A stretch of 64,000 nucleotides of DNA from the NCBI GenBank assembly GCA_949825025.1, contig OX463778.1, forward strand, positions 14,780,171 through 14,844,170, in the 5' to 3' direction. Shown piece by piece: positions 40,434 through 54,139 of the stretch. The stretch's first letter is position 1; the number at the start of each line of letters is the position of its first letter. The DNA comes from Siphlonurus alternatus (lineage: Eukaryota; Arthropoda; Insecta; Ephemeroptera; Siphlonuridae). Made by a program: the position numbers and the translations under genes. The notes under the pieces are model-generated. The model made no database searches, had not been told where the DNA came from, and worked only from the letters and a program-made list of their open reading frames with translations.

Positions 40434-41551
40434 TATAATATTTTTACTTTAATATTATAAAACTTTTATTTCCTTTACAAACTTACCTTCGTACTAAAGC
40501 AACTCTCATTTCCTTGTTTTACAAGGACTGTGCAAATATCTAAGTATATCCCAGACACTGGGTCATCATCCAAGAGTCACGTGTGCGGGTGATCATCACA
40601 CGTGCCAACAGATCTACTGATGGGTGTGGTCGTGCGCCTCAAGCGTTCAACAAAAACCCAGGTCATTCGGATAATTTTTCATCTGCGCAAAATATAAAAA
40701 TGTATAACAGAATTACCTTTGCTACCTACTTTTTCTTTAAAGTAATTTTTTTATATTATTTTTTATTTTTAGTTGACTTATAAGGCTTGATTATAATGTA
40801 GCATGAAAGTTTGATATAAAAAAATTATTCTTTCTATATTATATATATATTTTTTTTCCCTCTCTTACTTTTATAAAATATGACTTTAGCACAATTAGAA
40901 TTTCTTTTGATATATATGAAGAAAGGAAAAAAAATATTTTATGTTAAAATAAAATATATTAAAATTTTGTAATAAGAGAATAAATCAACTTCAATGTAAC
41001 ATGATATAAATTTAGGTAAGTTAAATGACAGGAATGTTGCAAATTAGCATGGAACTTTATTATTCAAGATTTTTGAAGGGATTCCTATGAGTATACTATA
41101 TCTACAGAGTACAGTGAGTTTATCTGCATACATATATAGCATGCAGTTCGAGGTGATTTCAAGTCGTTCGAATATTCAGTGCGTATATAGAATATCGGTA
41201 TGTTTAAAGAGTACAATACATAATAAAGTATTATGAGATTTTGGCGTTGATGCAATTATGAAGTTAACATTTTAAAAATTCATGTTTTTAAGAAATTTTT
41301 CAACGACCACGGTCGATAGTTGCACCAAAAATATAAAATAATGTTAAAACCTGCATATAGATTAAATTGTTTAAAATATATAGGTAATTTTTAAGTTTTA
41401 ATATTATTATACTACTAGAATTATATATTGTTTACATGAGAGGCTGGCTGATACAGGCCATTCTTATTTTTAGTAAAACCATAAGATGCAATGCCTTGCT
41501 GGAAAATGGACATAGAAATTGTTGATTCCAATGGATATATATTGGGGGCTA
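40434..41551. other. AT-rich DNA with a CACGTG pair
   Basis: CACGTG occurs twice within 27 bases (40578-40583 and 40599-40604) in a balanced patch at 40550-40670. The rest is AT-rich with no supported gene. Confidence 0.45.
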
Positions 41552-41665
41552 TTCACGAAGAAATTTATCCACATTTCTCACTAACCACGTTTTGTATATA
41601 ATTTAATTAGGCTGTCTCTAACCGTGGTTAATCAGAAATCTGGATAACTCTTCCTTGAATCATCT
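41552..41665. mobile_element. Foldback MITE, family B copy 2
   Basis: The left end TTGGGGGCTATTCACGAAG, internal TTTCTCACTAACCACGTTT, inverse AACCGTGGTTAATCAGAAA and right end CTTGAATCATC form a diverged hairpin of about 114 bp. It belongs with the copies at 37921 and 43450. Confidence 0.65.
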
Positions 41666-42184
41666 ACATTAACATTGAGTATCATTATAGTATCAGATCA
41701 ACTCTCAGACACAGGTGAAATAACTTATTGCTATGAAAAGTATATATAAATATATTATTTAAACTTACAGCAAGCCGATATTTGCTGCATGCAGTCTTAC
41801 AATATATTTAACCTTCGTATATAAATTATGTGTTTTCATATTCAAATAATGTCTCTCAGGGTTGAAAAACCTCCCTTTATGTCATAGCTAGCCCACACAC
41901 ACACAGATTTCAGTTGCAGCATCCTTTGTCTGGATCATTCTCATCATCAACGATGAGGAACTAATGTACGGTGGACACTTGGAGACAACAGATCATGATG
42001 ATGGTTACAGCCTCCTGATGGTGCTTTTGTTGGGGACAATCCGTGAGAATACCAAGAAAGACAAACTATTATATAAGACGAATACAGCTATTTCTATTGC
42101 GGCTGCTGTAAGTAACCGCCGTATAACAATTACACAGTCAAACAATGGATATAACAATAACTAGTATTGTAATCCTATGTTGTA

Positions 42185-42185
<1 letters not shown>

Positions 42186-42228
<43 letters not shown>
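42186..42228. repeat. (TA)n microsatellite
   Basis: Short pure TA array. Confidence 0.95.
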
Positions 42229-42230
<2 letters not shown>

Positions 42231-43449
42231 TTGCGGCTAGACGATCAATTGTTCACAAATAATGCTTTGATACAGTATTTAAGGTAACTAGTTTCTATAA
42301 TAATATATAATAACCCTTTCTATATATATATTTTTTACTCATTATGTACCTTTAGGGGAGACAGGTATTATTGTTATTCATCAAAAATCTGTCACGTTAA
42401 AAAAAAAATACCTAAAAATATTTTATGTAAATGTAAATTATTTACATATAATAAAAAAATAAAATTTATGAACAGATTTTTATAATATTTGTTCACCAAA
42501 TAGAGAAAAAAAAAAGTTTTAAATATTTTTTAAAAGGTTTATTTAAAAATTCATTTTCTTTTTTTTTTTTTTAAGAAGCTTGCTAGACATTTAAAGTGTT
42601 GACGCGGTATCGTGACTCACTGTCAGTAGGTTTGACAAAAAGTTAAGTAAAAGCCATGATTCTGTGGGAGGTTAATTTGTCAGAGCCACCACGGTTCCCA
42701 CACTTTGTCCTCAAATATTTGAACATGATGCTGCCGTGCCCATGTTAACATTGCCAGTAATCACTTCACTTATATAGTATAGGAATCCTCAAGATCATAT
42801 TTCCTTAATTAAATACGTTTTATGTAAATATATAGGATAATTAAAATTTATATAATTTTATGTTTTTACTGTAGTTTTCATAAAATTAATACGTTGCTTA
42901 AATTATTTCGCTAATATTATTAAAAAAAGTTAAAAAAAAAAAAAGGTTTGCTTGAAAAAAGGAAGAAGAAAAAAAAAATGTATAAAAATATCATTATGAA
43001 ACAGCTAACTTATTTACTTATTTACATCAATTTTTAATTGTAATACACATCCACAGTTATAAGAACCATTGAATATCGATGTTAATTTTCTTATTATACT
43101 AATCGAATATCTATCTACGTGCTATAGTTATAATATATAAACAGTATAATATATTCTCCACATAAAATATATGAATACTGGATACCAAGACTCGTGTATA
43201 TGAAGAAATCCTGATATGAATTCAGTATCTACTATATAGGGATACACCTTTGGAGCGCATGGTAAAAAATTTTCTCCTTTTATTTAAACTGCCAAAACTT
43301 GCGTTCTTTTCTATACCAGCTACATAATATTATTAGTCTATTATTAATATGTATATTATATAGTCAGTTATAGTTAGCAGTTTTATACTGTATAGTGTTC
43401 TCCAAATTGAGGGCAGAATTATATCAACTTTTCCATACAATGAACAACC
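42229..43449. other. AT-rich DNA, no gene seen
   Basis: A balanced patch at 42590-42760 has no open frame or structure I can name. The rest is AT-rich with A and T runs. Confidence 0.5.
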
Positions 43450-43607
43450 ATGGGAGCGATTCACGAATCAGTTAGCCAGGTTTCTAACCACGTTTAGCTT
43501 AACCACGTTTAACTATACCTGTTTTACGTGTTCAACCATCTAGTTAAACGTGGTTAAGCTAAACGTGGTTAGAAACCTGGCTAACTGCTTCGTGAATCGC
43601 ACCCCAT
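43450..43607. mobile_element. Foldback MITE, family B copy 3 (nearly perfect hairpin)
   Basis: A 158-bp element starts ATGGGAGCGATTCACGAATC and ends TTCGTGAATCGCACCCCAT. The inner 60 bases of each arm pair with a single mismatch by my reading, including repeated CCACGTTTA motifs. TA follows the right end; the left flank is CC, so the duplication is not intact. The high arm identity suggests recent activity or gene conversion between arms. No coding capacity. Confidence 0.85.
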
Positions 43608-45640
43608 ATAACTTTAATAAGTGCATGTATCATGCAAATTTCAATGAATAACAAAATTTAGATTATATACTTTTTCTCCGTTATAAAACCTTTATGAATT
43701 ATTGATTATAAAAATTTGTAATCAATCCAAATCTACCGTTTGAATATCAAATGGCACACGTATATTTAGTTTACATACTATAATACAAGTACTCTGATTG
43801 GATGATAATGAGATACCATTAATAACTGCATGCTTACGTCATGGGTGATAATATTTTACACTGTAACAATGAATGTTATTTGTTTGTATTGTTATATTAC
43901 TGTGATAAATTAGCTTGTTAGTGAGTCTATAGTATATATGATACCAAACACCCATCTTTTGGTGTTGTCTATCATAGTACTTTTCATCATCTGTTCATTT
44001 ACCCACGTATCAAAAAATTTAAAATATTCATTCAACTTTTTTTTTCTATGTTCAATTAAAAGAATAGAAAGGGTTTGGAATAAAAAAAAATCATGTAATA
44101 ATAAAAAGGGTTTTCCTATAACATACACGTATCAACTATATAACGACTGTCCTTTCTATTATTTCCACAATGTAGCTTTCGTGTTATGTATATAATATGT
44201 ATTTTTAGTCATGTACAAAGATGCATATATGCAAATGTATTAAGAGAAAAATATATATATATATATATACAAACCAGTAAGCGTATATTTCACTATCATC
44301 AGACTTTGAATTAAAAAAAAATAAAAGGGTGGTAATAATAATATATAAAAAATAGGGGAGACAATTCTATTCAAATGTCGCCTCTCATTGTATTTGACAA
44401 TAATTCTAGTTTGCTTGAATCTCCCCGCGTCCAGCCTATGCAGATCAAACTTCTCTCTGTTTCTATTAACAAAAAGATGCGGGTCGAGTAACAATTTTAC
44501 TTTTTTAAACCGCTTTTCAAATTTTATTATTTATTCATTTTTATTGTTCTCATTTTTTTTAACTAAAAAATATCTCCCCCCTTAATAATATTCTAATCTT
44601 TAAAAATTGAATAGTTATTTTTTTGATTTTATTAAAAAGGTAAATAATAAAGAGTTATTTGCATTTCCCTCATGTTTTTAACAAATTTATGCATGCTAAA
44701 ATAAAAAATCATTGACCATAAAAAAATGAACGTTAAACCCAATCATGTTATTTATTATTATACAATATGTAAATATATAAAAATATAATAATATATAATA
44801 TGCAAAAATTTGTATAATATCATACCTGAAAAATTTAAATAGTATTGTATTATTATGATTTTTATCAGCTATTGAATTTGAATTGATTTATTAAGCTTTG
44901 AAAAGAAAAATTATCCAAGTATGAATTAACAACGTATATATATACAACAATATGATACTATATAATAAAAGTATACATTTTTTTGTATGCATAGTTAAAA
45001 CGGCATATAAAATCAGTTTAACTTAACCACGCATTATTTATTAATCATGACATTCTTATTTTTATACTATGAAGTTTGTGGGAATTGCATATATAACTAG
45101 ATAAAAATTTAACCTAGATTTAAATATAATCATATCTGACAGTTATATGTAAAAATTTTCATACTAAAAATCAAAAGGTTATATAATACTGATTTTTTTT
45201 TTATTTTCTTCTCCCCTATTGTTATATATAATATTTTTTCCATTCTTTTTCACGCCATCATACCAGTGAGTAAGCTTCATGCCCTACACATTTAAGAGGT
45301 ATAACTAATCTTGCTCGCTTGTATTATTATACGGTATATTGCTGTAGGCTTATAATATTCCGTATAGTTATAATCAAAAGCGCCTGTTGGTGTGCTGCCT
45401 TTTATAATTGACTTTAGTGATCACGTGATCTTTGTTATTAGATATGCAATGTCTGAAACACACAAAACACATTTATCATCTATACAGCTATGCAACAGCA
45501 GCTAAGAAAAGTATTGTATTATTATACTTTTTTTTTTCTTTTATATTATATTATAACCTCTTGGAATATGAAAAGACTTGATTATTATTATACATATTTT
45601 TTTTTAATACATAATGAAAAAAAAATATATTTTTTTATTA
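43608..45640. other. AT-rich DNA, no gene seen
   Basis: Very AT-rich with a short TA tract at about 44251-44270 and CACGTG at 45422-45427. Open frames at 43910-44195 and 44240-44585 overlap on both strands and are unrecognised. Confidence 0.5.
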
Positions 45641-45696
45641 TCATCTACATTGATTTTTCAATCCTTTTTGTTATAATTTTTTTTTTTTTTTTCTAG

Positions 45697-45841
45697 GGTG
45701 AGAAGGTGGAAGGGGAAAAAGGTTCTTAGAATAAATGCGAGTATCGGCGCTTACATCGCGGACTATCTCAGCGGGGCGCCATACAGTGACGGCCGTAACG
45801 CCACATATATACAAAACCAGCGTGATGGATACCGTAATGAA
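45697..45841 (+). CDS. Candidate internal coding exon, product unknown
   Basis: An AG at 45695-45696 follows an 18-T pyrimidine tract, an excellent splice acceptor. One base plus 48 open codons follow (including ASIGAYIADYLSGAPYSDGR), then GTAAAT at 45842, a fair donor. Base composition is about even inside the block and very AT-rich on both sides, as expected of an exon. Amino-acid use is normal and non-repetitive. I do not recognise the domain. It enters in phase 1 and ends in phase 0, so it does not join directly to the candidate exon at 4574. It could also be a GC-rich regulatory island. Confidence 0.35.
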
Positions 45842-48472
45842 GTAAATCTGTTGTTAAAATATTACTTACATTTTTCTATACAACGATTTCTCAAAAAAAA
45901 AAAAAAAAAAATGTAAAAATAGTTTAAAAAAAATTATATAATATAATTTTTTTATTATGTATTTTATTTAATAAATATTATAAAGTGACAAATAAAATAT
46001 CACTTGTTAAAAATTTTTAGCATGATGGAATTTTTTTTAACGTTTAGAAAAAAAAAAAAATATGACAGAATATTATATTTAATATTTTATAAAAATCTTG
46101 TTCTTGTATATTTTTTTTTTAAGTAAAACTTGTAAACGAGTTGAAAAGAGAAATAAATCACACAAAAAAAAGGAGTGGTATTTAATTTTGATAAAATAAA
46201 AATGAAATCATAACACATAAACTATTGTTATCTTTACTGTAATCTCACGTGATAAAACAAGCGGAAGTGTTAGGTCACGTGACCTTTGTCTGCAGCGAAT
46301 ATTTGCGACACGAGTGACATTTACGTGGACACTAAAAGCAGTTCCCATTTTTGTAATCTTTTTCAGATTATTAAGACCAAAATGTTGTTTTTCATTATAA
46401 TTTTTAATGCGTTACTTTTTTTTTAAGCAAATCGTGACTTATAAAAAAAAAGCAATCAAGATTTCATTCCTTTCCTGGAAAGTTGAATACAAATTTCTTA
46501 AAATAAATGAGTCAAAGATTTCCAATTTTGGTTTGAAAACGGCACCCAAATAATCTTGAACCACATGCAAGAGTGTTTAATCCTTATACAGGCTTATTTT
46601 TTAGGGTTGGGGATAAAATATATCGCATTACACTGTTAAGCATAATTGTGATGCATGCCTAATTCATCGTATCTATACAAAATACGCACGTGCAAGGTAC
46701 ACTAAAATTAGGATATGAGCCTATTAACTATTTTGTTCTGTTATCAGGATTTTGTTATATATATATACGTATTTTTTATACAACGTATTCATTAAAAATA
46801 ATTGAATTTCATAAATTAATTAAAAAAATAACCTAATTCTCAAATCGTTCTTGTTATTAAATTCTTGTCAGTACTTAAATCAATAAATTTAAGTTATGTA
46901 TTTCTTAAGGATCAACAATCACGCTGCAGGTTCATTTTAATATTTTTTTTTGTGCTCCAGTGTTATTATATTGGTTATTATTGTGTGTAATAAGCCAGAA
47001 CCCCAGCTGTGATTAAGTGATTATACCGCCGTCAATTGTCAACCTAGTTATGACGTCATTCGGTCCACAAAGATTGCCCACCATTATCTCCAGCGATGTG
47101 AGCCCCTGGATCTTATGCAACACGTCATGCGTTGTAAAGCAGCGGGTTGCGGAACACTCAGGGGTACTAGGAATTTTTTGCCTGTAAAAATCTATCCACC
47201 ATGTATTGTAATTAAAATAATTATATGCTCTTTAAGAAATTAACATGGCAAATGAAGGTATGATCAACTGACTTTCTGACGTCACAATTTACTTTGTCAT
47301 CCATATAGACTTCAAAAGTGTTGAATTTTTTGTCCATAAGAAAAACATTGTTAAAAATTTTAATTGTTTTTCCATAATTATTAAAACAAATATTTTGAAA
47401 ACATTTTCCACTTTTTCCTCTCCCGTAAAGAATTTGGGATATTCTTTATCTTATTTTCATGTTGGATCGAGCTGATATTTTCAGTGCTTTTATTTTTATA
47501 CCTTTATAATATATATAGTTATAGGGAGGCGTGAACAACAAAAATCAGCTGCATGGCTTGAAACCTCTATTGTGATCAATTAAATACAGTAATAACAATA
47601 TGTGTACCATTAAGTCAATTTTAATAGATGAAAAACTTTTGTCTCTTTTTGAAAACTGATTTAAATTGATTAATTTTATCAGAAATGCCATAAAGAATTC
47701 TACTGCATCTGTATAATGAAGAAAGTTTATATATGATGAGCGATGCTGATGATTTTATCTAAAGACATGAAGATGACCTACCAGAAAACGACAATCCTTC
47801 CTGTGCGGCCAAATTTGTAACATAAAATTTAAAAAAAGACAAAACAAATAGCAACACATTAAAAAAGCAACAGGTAAAAACAATATAAATATCATATTAT
47901 TTAAAAAAACACACGCATGAGTTCTATTATAAATGCTAATAGTTCTAAATTAGCATATAATATTTTTCATGTTTCTATGGTAATGGCTTGTGGTTGAGTA
48001 GATCTTTGCGGTCAGATCTCCCGCTGTTACCCGGGACATTCGTCTGTGTCTCTCCCTCTCCCTCTTTTCTTCAGAAGGGAAGCAGAGCATAAGGAGAGTA
48101 TCATCTGAATTGTCACATAGACTTTGAGTAATAATAAAATATTTCATGTATTCAAGGAGATCGTAATACCAACTTGCCACCCACATTAGAAAAATAACTG
48201 TAACTTTTGAAGTTCATAACAGTGCAACAGTGAGTTTATCTCAACAATTAATTTTTAATTTTATTTATATCCTGCTATTTTCTTCTATTATTAATATTAT
48301 AGTAATTAATTATCCAGCTATTTTTATTATACAGTCTAATATTAAACATCACAGACGCAGGTATGTGTGTAATATGAATATTGTATGAATGGCTCGTGAG
48401 ATCATTAAAGAATGAGCCAAATTTATGAATTAAACAATTATAAAAAATAATACTCCATTTAATAGCCTTATA
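45842..48472. other. AT-rich DNA with clustered CACGTG and CRE sites
   Basis: CACGTG at 46246, 46276 and 46687. TGACGTCA at 47051 and 47277. A balanced block at 46980-47170 has homeodomain-like GTGATTAAGTGATTA near the CRE. No gene is supported; a minus-strand frame at 47950-48186 is unrecognised. Confidence 0.45.
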
Positions 48473-48645
48473 TTAGAATAATACTGTTATAATCACCTCA
48501 GAATGCATTTAAGATAAGTACAAAAATTTATTTATTAGGAATATGACCCTTAAATAGTATGGACAAAAGAGTAATTATATGCTATCAATTAATTTTCGTA
48601 GCTAACTAAAATGCATTCTAAGGTGACGATTTTTCATTATTCTTC
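48473..48645. mobile_element. Short foldback element
   Basis: ATCACCTCAGAATGCATTTA at the left is matched by AAATGCATTCTAAGGTGA at the right. Weaker pairing extends outward (AGAATAAT/ATTATTCT) and inward. Ends and target duplication are not resolved. Confidence 0.55.
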
Positions 48646-48669
48646 CATTTATTGACAGCTCTATATGAG

Positions 48670-48975
48670 CTTACCGTAGAGCGTATTCACAAATTAAACT
48701 TTGTTATAAATACACATTAAGAAATAATATTTTTCAATATTTCCGTTTTGTGATAAAGTTTTATTGATATTTTAAACGAGGAAACAATTTAACATGGTAT
48801 TTCCAAGTTCTCTGTGGGAAAAACACAGAAAAAAAAAAGTTAGTAAAAATATCAGCTTTGCATCCTCATGCGCATGTTCCAATTAATAAAGGCTCAAAAT
48901 TTTATACATATATTTTATTACATAAAATATCTCATAATTTTGAGCCCTAAATACAGCTTTGTGTTAAGATCTGAT
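48670..48975. mobile_element. Possible decayed family A relative with an internal hairpin
   Basis: GCGTATTCACAAATTAAAC near 48680 and GAGCCCTAAATACAGCTTTG near 48943 resemble family A end sequences. Between them, GGCTCAAAATT (48891) pairs with AATTTTGAGCC (about 48936-48946). The relationship is suggestive only. Confidence 0.35.
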
Positions 48976-49179
48976 TAATATTTATTTTAAAAGAATGAAA
49001 AAAAAAATTATTTGAATTGGTGATATAATTTTACAGTCTCATCAGTCGAACTAAAAAATACAAACAAAATTTCTATACGCAGTTAAGTTTCGTGACAGGT
49101 ATTATGAGTAAATATTTGCATAGAGATCAATTAAAGTCACTTCTCTTGTAGATAAAGAAATGACAGACATTAAGAAAAC

Positions 49180-49460
49180 AGAAACAACGCGTGGATGTCG
49201 TAGCGGTTGCCACCGGAAACAATTCTGTGGTTGGCCTAAATTTATTAATATATAACACTCCTTTTGTCGCTACTGCAGATAATTCATCATCATATTTCCA
49301 TAACACAAAAATTCTCCTATATTAGAGTCGTATATACAGATACGCACGTGTGTGTGTGATGAGGGACAGCACAGTAATTAGATTCAGTGATGAATGGAGA
49401 ACGTTCTCCGCGCTCCCAGTGGCCGTGACGAGAACTAATGACATTTTGGACAGAAAGAAA
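49180..49460. other. Balanced patches without a supported gene
   Basis: Contains AACAATTCTGTGGTTGG, which includes a Runt-type TGTGGTT, and CACGTG at 49345-49350. No coding frame is supported. Confidence 0.3.
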
Positions 49461-49614
49461 TTGAACTTACCCGGCAATAGATTGTATACCTTAAAAAAAA
49501 ATAATAATAAGTAGAAACTTATTATAATTTTTTGAAAGCTGAGCAGTTAAATATGAAAAGAGAGTTTATCACAATATATAAAAAAATATTATTAATAATA
49601 TTAAAAAAAAGTTT

Positions 49615-50074
<460 letters not shown>

Positions 50075-51430
50075 GTAAAGCTAGAAAAAAATGATAAATT
50101 GTGTACAATGTCCAAGGGTTAATCGTTTCAAAATTGTTATGATATTCGAATAAAAACGTTAAACCTTTAAACCTTTATAATAATGGTATATTATTTTTTA
50201 TATAAATATGTTTAATAAGAAACTGTGTATAATAATGATTGGATTTCATACTAGTGAATATATTTAAGAGAAGATGGACGTGTGTAGGTAGTTTTGACGT
50301 ATTCCAACTTTCAATTTATAAAAAAATACATTCATGATGATTATTTTTAAAATGTTACATCAGTCAAAATTAGGTGTTGTGTAAAATGATATATTGGCAG
50401 AAGGATCGTATTGCATTATTGCCTATTTTATACCATCATTATAATACGATTTCATTGTAGAGAAATGTCATATATCAGTAAAAAGTTGGACTTGTTTAAT
50501 GACCAATTCAATAATTAGTGCATTCAAGAAAAAAATGAACTTAAATCTGCATATCAGATGCGCATTTTTTTGCATGATGGAGAATAACACTTCCTTTTTT
50601 AAGCTGACAACATGCTTGCATATATTATCAGTAAGGTAATAATATCAATCAAATTAATTTAATTTTTTTTATGACCTGTCAATTGCATTGAATTTATTCA
50701 ATCATTCATCGTTTTTAGTGCAGAATTAAATTTAATATTGACAGTATTATAAAATGTACACTATCATACATCATAACTGTCATTGTTTTAGTTTATAATA
50801 TATTGATATTTAATGTGCGTTTATTCCCTTACAAGAAGTGTCGATGAACTAAAGTATATCATGCCATGATATTTTGTTAGTTCAAAAGTTCATTATATAT
50901 TATATTTTGTATTTGAGGTATAACCTGAGAATTTGTCTGTCAAGGTCAAGAGGCGTGGCTATAGTGGCAACACTGTTTGCATTGGAATGCTCATAAATTT
51001 TTAGGAGGGGGTGGTGACAACAGTCCTTGAGAACGTTGCCACATTTCTCATCACATATTATATAGGAAACGATCATCGCCACGGTTCAAAATATATGAAA
51101 ACAATTCAGAAAAATAGTCTAAAAAATTAGGATTTAGTAAAAAAAAAAAAGTAAAAGAATCTGTTGTATAGTTTTTTTGCAATGCTAATTAACAAATTTA
51201 ACATTGGAAGGATACAAAATTCTCATTTAAATAAATTAATTATAATTAAACCAACGGTTAAAAAATTCCGAAAAAATTCAGAGCTTATTTGACGATTGTT
51301 GTGAGTCCACCAAATTAATTTGAAGAAAATCTGGTAGCGAATTTTTGGTCCAAATTTCTCAGGTTAAGCCTTAAGCTAAGTCTATTATATTCTTAAGGTC
51401 ATTGCTTCATTATAGATAGAAAAATATTCC

Positions 51431-51467
<37 letters not shown>

Positions 51468-52040
51468 CTAAGTTTCTATCATTTATCTTTTTAATTTATA
51501 AAGAAAAAAATGTTTGATATAAAAAATGTGTGCAAAAAAATAAGACATTTATTGTAAAGTCTATTTATATTTTTATACAATAGAAAAGGTATATAAAAAA
51601 ATGTTGCGTGTGTCCAAATAAGGGGCTCTCTCTATTCATCTACTGCGGGTATAAAGAGCTAGGGATTGGGGCGACAAATATTAATGATTTCAACACTTGA
51701 CCTGTCTGTTTAGTTATATCAAGTAGACGCGTGAATAACTCCAATTAATTGTTACTTCGAAACAACTACTCTGCAAATAATAATTTTTTTTTTTTTTTTG
51801 CTTACCTGGTTATTCCAATGTCCTCGCGATGTTTGTGGGACAAAGAGGGCGTGGCGAACGTTGATCTTCTTATGTTGGGGATTTTGTCTTTTTTTTTTTT
51901 TTTTCACTTACCTGATGTAGACAGTAAGAAGATTTAAAACCTTTGAGCTAATCGTGGACATACATAAGTCATTCCCATTTGTGATGTAATATAGTATTTC
52001 AAAATGTAATTTTTTTTAAGTTTGTCAGTAAGATATTGTA
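50075..52040. other. AT-rich DNA, no gene seen
   Basis: AT-rich unique sequence with a TA array at 51434-51463 and T runs near 51785-51800 and 51889-51904. A balanced patch at 50930-51080 has an unrecognised minus-strand frame. Confidence 0.5.
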
Positions 52041-52181
52041 AGGGGCATTCACAAAGCCTTAAGGCCACATTTAAGGCTCAATAATTTAAGACCAGAAATT
52101 TTGGGTCTAAAAAACACGTCTAAAATCAAGCTTTAAATTATCGAGCCTTAAATGTGGCCTTAAGACTTTGTGAATGCCCCT
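52041..52181. mobile_element. Foldback MITE, family A copy 3 (intact)
   Basis: A 141-bp element begins AGGGGCATTCACAAAGCCTT and ends CTTTGTGAATGCCCCT, with TA on both sides. The arms pair over about 50 bases with few mismatches. It is the best-preserved family A copy and defines the family's ends and TA duplication. Confidence 0.9.
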
Positions 52182-52317
52182 TATGTATAATAAGTATATA
52201 AGATTTTCCACAAATCGTGAACTCAAGATTAATATTAATATAGCAAGCTCCTAGCTGAATTGTATTGATATTGTGACCTCTTTCTACATAGCCATTGAAT
52301 GCTCTTTGATATTAATA

Positions 52318-52466
52318 GAGGCATTCATAAGAAACGTTATATGAGCTAAAATTATAATATAGTGACTAATATAATATATATACATATAATTATATATTAT
52401 AATTTATACATATATAGACTAAAAATTTGAGACTTAAATGGTGTCTTAACGCTTTTTGAATGCCTC
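52318..52466. mobile_element. Diverged relative of family A
   Basis: GAGGCATTCATAAGAAACG at the left and GCTTTTTGAATGCCTC at the right are inverted copies, with AT-rich DNA between. TA precedes the left end. It lies 136 bp from the intact copy at 52041. Confidence 0.55.
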
Positions 52467-53749
52467 CTCCTTTTAAATGATATTAGACATAAAAAGTGTA
52501 CATCAGGTGTCTCATTTTGGTTTTGACACTGAAAAGTAAGTGTGATCAAATAAAATTACACTGTCGGCTGATTTTGGCTTCAAATTTCGTCCTGAAATGA
52601 AACTTACAACAGTTATTTTTTGATTGTTATTTTGATAAATTCGCTGCGTGGTGCTGTTAGGTCGTATTGAATTCAATGGAGAATACTCAAAATAGGCAAG
52701 AACGCTGCTAGAGCTGTAATGTAATTTTGTTTATCGCAATATTATATTATGCATGAGTTCCTTTAAAGGTTTGACTATGATTATATCTTATTATTACAAT
52801 CATATTTTAAAACAGAATTCCTTCTAATTTTATGTAAATTTTGTATAATTTGAAGCTAATTTCATGGAATTTTTTTACATATTTCTCGGAAAACTATTGT
52901 TGTCAAGTCATCCATGCTAAAGAGATGGGTAGATGAGTGTCTTCCTGTTTAAACTCGCAAAAACAAGTTCGCATGAAACACTGGATCGCAAATTTTGTGC
53001 AGTAATGCATTTTATTATTATACTCAAAACTGTGAGAACCTTTTTATGATAGAAAAAGGATGTGTGAAATTTAAACTTAATATATATTTTTTTTGATATA
53101 ATTATATTAAATTATCACATAAAACTAATTAATTTCTTACAGTAAGATTAGATTATATCTATCTAGTTTATAATTATTTTTATATACTTAATGTTTTATT
53201 ATATATAAGAATTTTGATATAAAAGGAACTTCTTTTGTGTGGTGTGATTTACATTCATTCTTAGAGCTGCATGGGAAGCAAAAGTTATGAATTATAATAA
53301 TAAAATATTGAAAAATTTACTGTTTTTTTTTAATTAGTCTAGAATAAAAAAGTAAATTTACTACCCACCGTTTTGTTGTTTCGTAATTTTGTACAAAATA
53401 TTTTAGTAATTAAAATTAAAAATCTACATGCTAATTAATCTGCATGTTATCTATCTTACACGTACGTTATAATACAGAAACATGCATGCATGATATTTCA
53501 AAAGCCATTAATAAATTATCAAATTTTTTGAATTGCATGAAGTAACATGTAATTAACCAATAATTTTCTGATTTTTCGTTAAATTTTCATTTTTATATTA
53601 CTAGAATTTTATGACTAAATCTTCTTAAAATTAAATGCATAGTATAGCATAAATAACAAATTAATAAAAATTAATTTATTATATAGTATTTAATAGTATT
53701 TGTTGGTATTTCGAACATATTATAACCATTTTACTATACTGAAATTTAC
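52467..53749. other. AT-rich DNA, no gene seen
   Basis: AT-rich unique sequence. No repeat or coding signal is supported. Confidence 0.5.
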
Positions 53750-53753
53750 TTAA

Positions 53754-54139
53754 GGTAGAGATAACGCCGAACAGCTGATCGACGTAACGCCCTTTGATTA
53801 ACATGTAAACCTTAGCAAATTGACAAAAAATTTGAAATTTTTTTGAGAGGCAGATATTAGTGCCTAAAAGCCATAGAAAAAATTTCAAAACGATTTAACG
53901 AGCCCATTTTTTTTTAATTAATTTTTTTAATTTTCAGCATAGGGCTTTCCCATGGAGAGCCAAACTAAAAAATTAATTTAAAAAAATCGGCTCGTTAAAT
54001 CGTTTTGAAATTTTTTCTATGGCTTTTAGGCACTAATATCTGCCTCTCAAAAAAATTTCAGAATTTTTGTCAATTTGCTAAGGTTTACATGTTAATCAAA
54101 GGGGATTACGTCGAACAGCTGTTCGACGTTATCTCTACC
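53754..54139. mobile_element. 386-bp palindromic element flanked by TTAA
   Basis: TTAA occurs at 53750-53753 and 54140-54143. Between them the arms start GGTAGAGATAACGCCGAACA and end with the inverse TGTTCGACGTTATCTCTACC. Pairing continues for about 170 bases per arm at high identity, around a central ~40-base spacer. Two short frames reading away from the centre (53679-53888 minus, 54005-54193 plus) encode nearly the same peptide only because the arms are copies. TTAA duplications are typical of piggyBac-type elements, but the ends do not match the CCC terminus common in that group. Confidence 0.85.

Noticed and set aside
48398..48412. TGAGATCATT, matching the bantam microRNA seed region
   Set aside because: The match stops after 10 bases and the flanks do not fold into a microRNA-like hairpin with the usual arm length.
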